This document shows, one piece after another, positions 19,985 through 28,573 of a DNA stretch of 64,000 nucleotides. The notes under the pieces were generated by a model that was not told the DNA's origin, made no database searches, and saw only the letters and a list, made by a program, of their open reading frames with translations. Positions within the stretch are counted from its first letter, which is position 1; every line of letters starts with the position of its first letter. Source of the DNA: Tritrichomonas foetus (lineage: Eukaryota; Parabasalia; Tritrichomonadida; Tritrichomonadidae); the NCBI GenBank assembly GCA_001839685.1, contig MLAK01000643.1, forward strand, positions 1-64,000, in the 5' to 3' direction. The position numbers and the translations under genes are program-made.

Positions 19985-22900
19985 ATGAGCACCTACAGTC
20001 TGGAATTTTCGCAGATGTCATCATCAATTCAGACAAAACAACTATTGGGACATATGAATCACCTTTCTTATCTCGACTATGAAGATTCTTACATTGATCA
20101 AATTATTGATACTTTTTTATTTCCATTATTTTCTGAAATAGCGTTTGTTGTGAAAATACCACAAACTATACATATCATCCACGGAGTGATTCAGCTGATA
20201 CAAATTTTCGTTTCATGCACATTTTTAGGATCATCTAGAATCATGCCAGTTACACAAAATTCTATCAATACATTATATGGATTTGTTGATTTGTTCATTA
20301 TTAGGGCAAAACTGACAGACTCTTTTCCTCAATTAATAATATTGACTGTCTTATTTTTCGTATTTTTTGCATGGGTTTGTTATGTATATTTTTCATTTCA
20401 AGCAACAAGAGTGTTTAATAGAGTACAATTATATATCACTTATATTTATTGCAATATAATTATAGATGTTTCACTTCCATTTTACGTATCGGCATTTACG
20501 AAATGTGCAATCGTTTCATTAGAACAAGGAACAAATTATTCCCTTATTTGGACTGTAGGCTTTTTTATAATGGTATCTTTTATTTTTCTCTGTTTTTATT
20601 TTTCTAATATATTAACCACAGAAACACCAATTTTAACTAAGTCTGTTTTTACATGCTGGTCATATCAATTTAGAAACTTTTTAGTGATTTGGGTCAATTT
20701 GAATTGTTTTTTAGGTCCTTTTTCAGATGTTTTCCCGCCTTATATTATATTACTTTCATGTTTTATTAGCTTTCTTTTCTATTTAATTATTACATATATG
20801 ATATATTTCTTCCCTTTTGTATATTATTATTCAAATGTTGTATTAGGAGGTTGTATTGGTGGTTCTTTTATAAGTTACATTGGAAATGTTGCTCGGTTTT
20901 ATACAAATAATAATCCAATTCTAAATCATATATTGGTGTTATTGGTTGTTTTTGTCGTGTGGATTGTTTTTTATGCCCTTTATATGAAAAAAGAGAAAGA
21001 TCGAATAGTAAAAATTCTTTCATGTCCTGAAGATGGTTCTTTCCTCAATGAAAGAATGAAAGTGGAAAGATTCGATCAAATAAAATTCTCCTCCATTTAT
21101 GATGTAAAAAAATACTTAAATATTGGATTAATGTTTCATTGCCAATACTTTATAGATTATTCTTTCCAAAAATATATAGCTGAAAATTATGCAGATCAAT
21201 CTATTATCTTTAAAACATGTCAATTTACAGCTTTTTTCCCTTATCAAGTACAACTACTATCTCATTTATTGGGCGTAATTTCACAATATAAAAATATGAC
21301 ATTAGGACAAAAGTTTTTAGTATTTCAAAAGAAAAGAACGCATCAATTAAGAATAAGTTATATTTCTAATGAAGCTAAAGCTGAACTTCAAAGATTACTT
21401 CGAATTTCTACACAATCTATTGGCACAATCAGGAATTTTTGGAATGAAATTCTAACGTCAAAAGGGCATATTTCTTTAGGTGGTTTCAGAGAAGTCGCTC
21501 ATATATCTAAACAAACAATTAATACATTTTATGATGTGACGGAAAAATTTCCAAATAATACTGATATCAATGATGAATTTTGTAGATTTTTAGTCGAAGG
21601 AGCAGCTGATTTTTTATTGGCAGTCGATATTCATAAAAAATCTCTTATTCATGAAAATAGTACCAAAACAGAAATTGATAAAGCTTTTATTGCACTTGCT
21701 AATTTATATCCTGAATATTTAACTAAAAATATTCTTGACCTTAATGGATATTTGGTTGAAGATAATGACAACTTTAAATTAGATCATACTGGATCTAATG
21801 TCTTGCATCACAAAAAAGTTACAGATGATTATGAATTTGAACTGAAACGTGATGAAATAATGAAATCTTTGTTTCATAATTCTAAACAAAGAATAACTAT
21901 TCAACTTGCACTCAACTATACCAATTTTAATGGATTCAGGGCTTTATTATCAAGTGCATTATTTCAATTAGTGATTGCAATTTTGGTTTTTTCTATATGC
22001 TGGTTTTTCATTCCTTCTATTTCATATGGGATTTCGCCTTATATTATGGATGAAAATGGAGTTATAGAAGCAGCAGCAACTATTCAATCTATTGCTGTTC
22101 TTGCTGGCTTAGAAATTATTGATGCTTATAATAAATTTGGTATAACTGACATCGACTTAAGCTTTCGGAAAGGGAACAGTTATATTTCAATGCACAATAA
22201 AGCTCTTAAATATAAAAATCACATGTATTTATTCTTTAAGAGTGTCACCAATGCTGGAATTAATCGATATTCTGAAATTAATGTATTATTCGATAATATT
22301 ATTAATTTTTCTTTCCCTTTTATTCATGATGAGACGAAAATAGCATTTAAGCAATCTATTACTGCTTATAGTACTATCATTGAAGAAGCTGCAACAATTG
22401 GTAATGCTTCAAAAGAAAATAATGATTATGCTGCAATTCTGTATGGGCATTTACCAAGTATTGTTGACAATTGCAGGGAATTAACAGAAACTTTATTCAA
22501 ATTAACAAAAACAATTTTCACAAATGCGGATATCAACATTACCAAACAATATAATATTCTAATAGTTCTTGGTTTAGTTTTGTGCTTCGTGTTTTTACTT
22601 GTATTTAATACCTCTCAAATTCGTGCAATCATCAATTTGAATCAATCAATTAATAAAACGGTGAAAATTTTATCGAGTATTAAAAAAGAAGATGTTATTG
22701 AATCGTATAAGCCAATTTCTTTGAAAACCAAAAGGAAAGATCTCAGAGGAAATACAGCCATTTCCTCACAACAGGTGGATTGGACCAAATTTATGCTCTT
22801 TTTCACAACCATTTTATTCAATTTTAGCATTTCTTGCATTTTTGCAATTAATTCATATTTTCTTTCTCAGCATTTATCTAAATACAAAGAATTAATTGAA

Positions 22901-24784
22901 TTAATTAATGAAAATGGTCAACGCTTTATAAAATTAATCGAAACTGTTATCATTAATATTCAATTAGCAGTTGGATCTAGGATCAGTGTTGAAGCCAAGG
23001 AACGAATGAATCTATCTTTAAGCAATGCATCATCAGCCCAATCATCATTTATGAAAAAGTCACTTGGAATTAATAATATAATTGATAGAAAACAACTTGT
23101 GAAGCAGTGTAGTCAAGGTACTCCTGATAATTTTTCGAGTTTTCTAGATTGCTTACCTTTATTAAGTTCATATGATTTAGCTGAGTATTATCTAACTATT
23201 TTGAATGTAACTTTTACAAATATCGAATCTCCTGTATTTCCACCATTGATGCATACTGTACAAAATAATTTGGTTGATTCAATGCTTGAATTTCAAACTG
23301 CTTTCATTCATTATGCACTAACTATTTTTGATGACAACTCAGCAACAATTAAAATTATTTTTGAATTAGGAATTGGTGAAATGATTGTATTCTTTTCAAT
23401 TATGGTTATATTTTTATATCGGGCGAATGAAGTATTAAGTGGAATTAAACAAATGATAAGAATTCTTCCAACAGAAAGTATTATTGAAAATACAGCATTA
23501 ACTGATTTTATATTAAATAATAATGAAGGGATAAAAGACATTTCAATGACACCAGCTGAAGTTATATTATCATCAACATCAGATGCAATCATTGTTATAT
23601 CTTTTAACGAAATTATATTGAATGTAAATGATTCACTAAGCACACTAACTGGATTTACACCTGATCAAATTCTAGGCCAGAAAATTTCATGGCTGTTTCC
23701 AATTCCTGAAGAAAGTTGTGATGCTAATGATATACTAAAACATTTTTATGATTGCTTAGACTCGATCAAACAAGATAAAACACAAACAATGTGTATTTCA
23801 TCAAAAATATTAACTGAAAATGGAAAATTCATAAGCGCTAATATATCTATTGTGTGTACTTGTAATCAAGGTAATGATGTAGAATCAATAGTTATTGTTG
23901 TACATGATCATTCAAAACGCATAGAATTAAAGAAATCTATTAATGATCATAAAATTAGATCAGAATTATTACTTTCTAAATTGTTACCACCTGAAGTATT
24001 TGCTAGATTATTATCAAATAATGATCAAATCTTTTCTTCTACCAATGCTTCATGTGTGTGGATTGAATTAAGTGGAATGAATGACTATGTTCATTCATTA
24101 CCCCCCAATCAACTAATATCTGATTTAAATAGTATATATGAGATGATTGAAAATGCAGCATCAAAATACCCTGCAATTCATGCCGTTAGAATAAGTGATG
24201 ATAATTATGTAGCTTGCGCAGGTTTATTTGATTTTAAAGATGATATTTCAACACAGGTAAATCAAATTGTTGCTTTTTGTTGTATAGTAAATGATGAATT
24301 AGAAGTAATTAATGATAACCTAGCTATTAATATACAACTTCGTTTTGGTATTAATGCTGGTGGCTATCTAGAAGGAAGATTAGTGAATTGCAATACACCA
24401 TTTTTCGATATATCTGGTGAAATTGTAAAAGAAGCTCGAATGCTGAAAAAGTATGGAGAAATTGGTATTGTTCAAGTCACTGAATCAGTAATTAAATACC
24501 TTGATAAAAAGAGATTTTTATGGGAGAAAAGTATAGTAATTTCTGAAGATGATATTCCTGATATCCAAGTCTATTCTGTAACGAAAAAAGCTTCATTGAA
24601 TGATAGTGTTAACTCTTTTGCTCTCACAAGTCAAGTTCTCAAAAATAACTTATTACCTAGTTTAGCACAACATCAGAATTTGATTAATGAAATTTTCTCA
24701 ATCAATGAAAATGAAGAAGAAAACCAAGACCATTCTGAAAATGAGGAGATAAATCATTATCATGTATTTGAATCACTCGAATAA
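19985..24784 (+). CDS. Multi-membrane protein with PAS and degenerate cyclase domain
   Basis: 1,599 residues. Layout: N-terminal block of many hydrophobic helices (about 40-345), a soluble helical region, membrane helices near 649-670, 856-880, 936-960 and 1130-1150, a PAS domain at about 1188-1310 (with NVNDSLSTLTGFTPDQILGQ), then a class III nucleotide-cyclase-like domain (about 1330-1530). The cyclase helix LLSKLLPPEVFARLL is present. The first metal Asp is replaced in WIELSGMNDY (usual FADIVGFT), the KTIGD motif reads VRISDDNY, and the VNxASR motif reads VKEARM. Key catalytic positions are therefore altered. In trichomonads this architecture belongs to a large family of putative adenylyl/guanylyl cyclases. 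I judge this copy a likely inactive sensor or a heterodimer partner. Confidence 0.85.
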   Translation: MSTYSLEFSQMSSSIQTKQLLGHMNHLSYLDYEDSYIDQIIDTFLFPLFSEIAFVVKIPQTIHIIHGVIQLIQIFVSCTFLGSSRIMPVTQNSINTLYGFVDLFIIRAKLTDSFPQLIILTVLFFVFFAWVCYVYFSFQATRVFNRVQLYITYIYCNIIIDVSLPFYVSAFTKCAIVSLEQGTNYSLIWTVGFFIMVSFIFLCFYFSNILTTETPILTKSVFTCWSYQFRNFLVIWVNLNCFLGPFSDVFPPYIILLSCFISFLFYLIITYMIYFFPFVYYYSNVVLGGCIGGSFISYIGNVARFYTNNNPILNHILVLLVVFVVWIVFYALYMKKEKDRIVKILSCPEDGSFLNERMKVERFDQIKFSSIYDVKKYLNIGLMFHCQYFIDYSFQKYIAENYADQSIIFKTCQFTAFFPYQVQLLSHLLGVISQYKNMTLGQKFLVFQKKRTHQLRISYISNEAKAELQRLLRISTQSIGTIRNFWNEILTSKGHISLGGFREVAHISKQTINTFYDVTEKFPNNTDINDEFCRFLVEGAADFLLAVDIHKKSLIHENSTKTEIDKAFIALANLYPEYLTKNILDLNGYLVEDNDNFKLDHTGSNVLHHKKVTDDYEFELKRDEIMKSLFHNSKQRITIQLALNYTNFNGFRALLSSALFQLVIAILVFSICWFFIPSISYGISPYIMDENGVIEAAATIQSIAVLAGLEIIDAYNKFGITDIDLSFRKGNSYISMHNKALKYKNHMYLFFKSVTNAGINRYSEINVLFDNIINFSFPFIHDETKIAFKQSITAYSTIIEEAATIGNASKENNDYAAILYGHLPSIVDNCRELTETLFKLTKTIFTNADINITKQYNILIVLGLVLCFVFLLVFNTSQIRAIINLNQSINKTVKILSSIKKEDVIESYKPISLKTKRKDLRGNTAISSQQVDWTKFMLFFTTILFNFSISCIFAINSYFLSQHLSKYKELIELINENGQRFIKLIETVIINIQLAVGSRISVEAKERMNLSLSNASSAQSSFMKKSLGINNIIDRKQLVKQCSQGTPDNFSSFLDCLPLLSSYDLAEYYLTILNVTFTNIESPVFPPLMHTVQNNLVDSMLEFQTAFIHYALTIFDDNSATIKIIFELGIGEMIVFFSIMVIFLYRANEVLSGIKQMIRILPTESIIENTALTDFILNNNEGIKDISMTPAEVILSSTSDAIIVISFNEIILNVNDSLSTLTGFTPDQILGQKISWLFPIPEESCDANDILKHFYDCLDSIKQDKTQTMCISSKILTENGKFISANISIVCTCNQGNDVESIVIVVHDHSKRIELKKSINDHKIRSELLLSKLLPPEVFARLLSNNDQIFSSTNASCVWIELSGMNDYVHSLPPNQLISDLNSIYEMIENAASKYPAIHAVRISDDNYVACAGLFDFKDDISTQVNQIVAFCCIVNDELEVINDNLAINIQLRFGINAGGYLEGRLVNCNTPFFDISGEIVKEARMLKKYGEIGIVQVTESVIKYLDKKRFLWEKSIVISEDDIPDIQVYSVTKKASLNDSVNSFALTSQVLKNNLLPSLAQHQNLINEIFSINENEEENQDHSENEEINHYHVFESLE

Positions 24785-25100
24785 TCTTATGACCAATCGG
24801 ATTTATTAATATACATATATTTTTTGTTATGTTATTTGTTTTGTAAATATTAGTTTGTTTTTTCATAAATTTTCAATTTTATTTATTTATTCATCTTTTT
24901 TAATATGAAATCTAGTTTATTTTTTTTGTTGAATATTGTATAAAAGCAATGCTGATCAAGAAAGAAAGAAAAGAAACCAAAATTGATATCGTCAGGAACT
25001 TTTCAAGAATGACATTATATATTTGAAAGCGGTAATTTAATTTTTAAATGAAAATGAAATATTATTTAATAAACGGTCTCTTTAACGTATTTTCAATCCT
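24785..25100. other. Intergenic, no gene seen
   Basis: AT-rich 3' region and upstream DNA of the next gene; a GAAAGAAAGAAAAGAAA purine run near 24960-24976. Confidence 0.45.
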
Positions 25101-28100
25101 ATGGATTACCCTTTTTATGTAATTCGAGAGCGTGGAAGATTAACATTTACACAAGAAGCAGAACGAAAAGAAGGTGCGAAACGCCGATTGAAAGAATATC
25201 GTTCTGGTTCAAAAACTCCAAAATGCAAAGTCGAAAAATTATATCCGCAAGGCGCACGAAAAAATATAACAGACGACGATCTTTACGAAATGAAAGAAAA
25301 ATTATTATTCGAAATAAATAATTTAATCGGTGATATTCGTCAATTAAAAGGGAAATTACATCATCTCGAACAATATCGAGAAATCAAGCAAGGAAGTCTT
25401 TTATATCGCAAGCCGCTTTCGCCAATGATTCAGAAACACGTCAAACAGCCTTTGCACGATCATCGGCTCGATGAATTGGAAAATGAACGGAGGGCTCTAG
25501 AAAAGCAAATTTTGTTTATTAAAGACTCCACATCTTATCGCGCTATCAGTGAATTAGAAGACGAAGTGAATTCTCATAATAAAGCAATATTTAAAATCAC
25601 CGAGGAATGTCAATTTTATCAAAGATTGATAGATGAAGCAGATATAAAAACAGCTCGCTTTAAACAGGATCCAAAAATCGATGAATATACTGAGAAAAAA
25701 GAAAAATTAAAAGACCAAATACGCTCTGAAAAAGAGAAACATGAAATTTTAAAAGAAATTTATGACAATGATGAAATTGATGAAACTGAGAGTCCGAGAA
25801 TTGATTTTGAAGAGAATGTTTTACCGCTAAGAAAAGAGCTCCACGCACAAAGAAAATTGCTAAAACAAAAAGAAAAAGAGTTGGAAGAACTCAAAGAGAA
25901 AAACCAACAAGTTATTGATGATATCAAAAATAACAAAAGAACACCTGAATTTTTCATTACCAACAGGCCTATTGAAATGCCCAAATCCAACTCTCAATTA
26001 AAATCCCCGCAGAAAACTCATAAAATGAACTCACAAAAAGTTCAAAACCAAACTTTAGTTCAACCAAAACCAAAATCACAAACACAGAAAATTCAGCAAA
26101 AGTTGAAACCAAGTCCAAGAAGAGAGACTCTTTCTCCATTATCACAAAAAACACAATCAGATACAGCAGCAAACTCAAATAAAAATGAATTAAATGGCTC
26201 ACAAAATGATGGAAATGCTCAAACCCAAAGACCAACAACGCCAAAGAAAAAAGTTGTTAAACCTTTGGGTCCACCTACATTCCATGAAAGGAAACTTGAT
26301 GCAACTTTGATTGAAATGATGAACCTTCCAAAGCCGAAACCTGCAAGAAAAGTTAAAACAACAAGCGCTCACCTCCTCGAACCGAAGAAACAACCAAAAC
26401 CAGCAGAAGTTCCAGAACAAAAAAATGTTAAGTGGTATAGAAAACCACCAAAATCATCACAACCTGATGAAGAATGGAAGAAAGAAATGGCAGCAATCGA
26501 ACTCCAACTTGAAAAGCAAGAAAGTCAAAATAAGACAGAAAAATCCAAAGAAAATAACAAAACAACAAATTCCAAATCTTCTAAAACACAAAATGAGAAA
26601 AAGGAAGAAGTGAAAAAAGAAATTCCATTTGACCAATTACTTGATCGAATAAGTAGTCAATTAGATATTAAAGATGATCAAAATCAAGATAATTCCAGTT
26701 CAAAAAGCACAATGAGTAGCTCCCAAGTAAGTGGCCGTCAAAGAGAAGTTAGATTTGTCGATCTAGAACCAAACAACACGAGTCCAAAAGGAAAAGTCAC
26801 TCCAAATGAAGAGAATGAGCCAAAAGAATCTCAAGAAAATGCCACAATTATCACTCAAAATGACAATAAATCAGATATAATTGGCGCTTTTGCCACCCAA
26901 ATTGCCGAAAACATCCAAACCAAAGAAGAAACCAAAGAAGAAACAAAGGAAGAAACGAAAGAAGAAACAAAAGAAGAAACGAAAGATGAAACAAAGGAAG
27001 ATGAAAATGAAACGCAAAAAGATAATGAAAAGAAAGAAGAAAGTGAAAGCCAAAATGATTCACAAACGAAAGAGGAACCAAAAATTGAAAAGAAATCTTC
27101 AACCAACAGTAGTAGCAGTAGCATTGAATCAAGCGAAGATGGAAGAGAAAATGAAAAAATTGATTCAAACAAGCCTGAAGTTGAACACGAAAACAAAGTA
27201 GAAAATCCAGATGGAGGTGAAAAAGCAATATCTGATAGTGAAAATAAATTTGAAAGTGAAAATAACTTTGAGACTGGAGGCAATAAAGATAATGTTAATG
27301 AAAGTGAAAAGAAGTCATCAAGCAGCAGTAGTAGTGAATCAGGCGAAAGTAGAAAGGGAAATGAAAAAGAAGAAGTTGAACCTCAGGAAACAGAAAATAA
27401 AGAAATTGAAAATGGTCCAATGACCAAAATTCTAAACAACATTTCCGAAAGCTTGGTTGGCAAAAAAGAACAAAACAATATTAATGAAAATCCAGAAGAA
27501 CAAAAAGAAGAAACAGAGAAAGAATTGCCATCAACAGATAAAAAATCGTCTTCTTCTTCTTCCGCTCGTAAACCAGAAGAAGAAGAAAACAAATTTGACG
27601 AATCTGGGTTTAGTAATGAAGGATCTCATTCCATGAAAGAATCAGAAGAAGAAAAAATTGTATCTGAACCAGAAAAGAAAAATGAAAATGAAAAGAATGA
27701 ATCTGAACGAGAAAAGAAAGAACTGGATAGTGAAAGCAATGTTTCCGAAGAAGTTTCCAAGAATCTGGAAGAAAATGACAACAATCATGAAAGCTCTTCT
27801 TCCTCTTCCTCTTCTAAATCTTCTTCTTCTTCCTCCTCCTCTTCTTCTTCCAAGTCGTCGTCGAAATCCAATTCTGAATCAAGCACCAAAACACAAAGTC
27901 AAAGCAAAGAAGAAGAATCGACCAAAAAATCTTCATCTTCTTCATCAAAATCCTCCTCTTCTTCTTCAAGCGAGTCTAGCGACAATGACGATAAAAAGAT
28001 GACAAGTTCAAACTTAAACTCGACAATAAACGATGATTTCGATGATGACAATGATTCTCTTCCCGAAAAAGAAAAAGAAAATAAAGAAGATAGTGAAAAT

Positions 28101-28337
28101 CAAGAAGAAAAAGAAAAAGTGAAACTTTTATACAAGGATGAAACCAAAAATGAAGCTGCAGCAGAAAACAGCGATCATGGATTAGCAAGCAATTTGATAT
28201 CTTCAATAGCCGGTGATTTGCTTGGAAATGCTCCCGAACAAGAACAAGACAAAAATGAATCGAATTTGAATGATGATGATGACATTGTTTCTGCTTCTTT
28301 GTCTGGACAAGACAATGAAAATCAAAACTCTTCATGA
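25101..28337 (+). CDS. Coiled-coil protein with long disordered Glu/Ser-rich tail
   Basis: 1,078 residues. The N-terminal quarter (about 60-280) is heptad-rich coiled coil (EMKEKLLFEINNLIGDIRQL). From about 290 on it is low-complexity: Lys/Pro/Gln-rich to about 500, then acidic. Near 605-635 a KEET unit is repeated in tandem about seven times. Around 895-930 and 945-965 there are long serine runs broken by lysine. Encoded by GAA/AAA and TCT/TCC runs that create long antisense open frames, all of them shadows. No domain recognised. The architecture fits a scaffold or cytoskeletal protein that may be heavily phosphorylated on the Ser clusters (SSSSSESS near acidic residues suits casein kinase 2). 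Confidence 0.75.
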   Translation: MDYPFYVIRERGRLTFTQEAERKEGAKRRLKEYRSGSKTPKCKVEKLYPQGARKNITDDDLYEMKEKLLFEINNLIGDIRQLKGKLHHLEQYREIKQGSLLYRKPLSPMIQKHVKQPLHDHRLDELENERRALEKQILFIKDSTSYRAISELEDEVNSHNKAIFKITEECQFYQRLIDEADIKTARFKQDPKIDEYTEKKEKLKDQIRSEKEKHEILKEIYDNDEIDETESPRIDFEENVLPLRKELHAQRKLLKQKEKELEELKEKNQQVIDDIKNNKRTPEFFITNRPIEMPKSNSQLKSPQKTHKMNSQKVQNQTLVQPKPKSQTQKIQQKLKPSPRRETLSPLSQKTQSDTAANSNKNELNGSQNDGNAQTQRPTTPKKKVVKPLGPPTFHERKLDATLIEMMNLPKPKPARKVKTTSAHLLEPKKQPKPAEVPEQKNVKWYRKPPKSSQPDEEWKKEMAAIELQLEKQESQNKTEKSKENNKTTNSKSSKTQNEKKEEVKKEIPFDQLLDRISSQLDIKDDQNQDNSSSKSTMSSSQVSGRQREVRFVDLEPNNTSPKGKVTPNEENEPKESQENATIITQNDNKSDIIGAFATQIAENIQTKEETKEETKEETKEETKEETKDETKEDENETQKDNEKKEESESQNDSQTKEEPKIEKKSSTNSSSSSIESSEDGRENEKIDSNKPEVEHENKVENPDGGEKAISDSENKFESENNFETGGNKDNVNESEKKSSSSSSSESGESRKGNEKEEVEPQETENKEIENGPMTKILNNISESLVGKKEQNNINENPEEQKEETEKELPSTDKKSSSSSSARKPEEEENKFDESGFSNEGSHSMKESEEEKIVSEPEKKNENEKNESEREKKELDSESNVSEEVSKNLEENDNNHESSSSSSSSKSSSSSSSSSSSKSSSKSNSESSTKTQSQSKEEESTKKSSSSSSKSSSSSSSESSDNDDKKMTSSNLNSTINDDFDDDNDSLPEKEKENKEDSENQEEKEKVKLLYKDETKNEAAAENSDHGLASNLISSIAGDLLGNAPEQEQDKNESNLNDDDDIVSASLSGQDNENQNSS

Positions 28338-28397
28338 AATTATATTTATAGAAAAGGCGAATATTTGTTTTTAGTAAATAAAATATATACTGTTTAT

Positions 28398-28434
28398 ATT
28401 GAAAAGATTTATGAAGTTTTCGAATCTTTTCAAT
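28398..28434. repeat. 12-bp hairpin downstream of the Ser-rich gene
   Basis: ATTGAAAAGATT at 28398-28409 and its exact complement AATCTTTTCAAT at 28423-28434, 13-base loop. It starts about 60 bases after the stop codon and may sit in the 3' untranslated region. Confidence 0.6.
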
Positions 28435-28573
28435 TTTCTTTTAATTCGATACACTATATTTTTTATTTTCTGTCAAGAAATGAGAAGTTTTTGACTATCC
28501 CCAATATCATTATTATGAATTTTTGAATGGAAAAAGACTTTTTTTTAAGTAAACGAAACCAATACCATTTTAA

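Noticed and set aside
26851..27283. Long antisense open frames opposite the Ser/Glu-rich gene
   Set aside because: They arise from GAA/AAA repeats read backwards (TTC/TTT) and give Phe/Leu/Ser strings; no start context or independent support.
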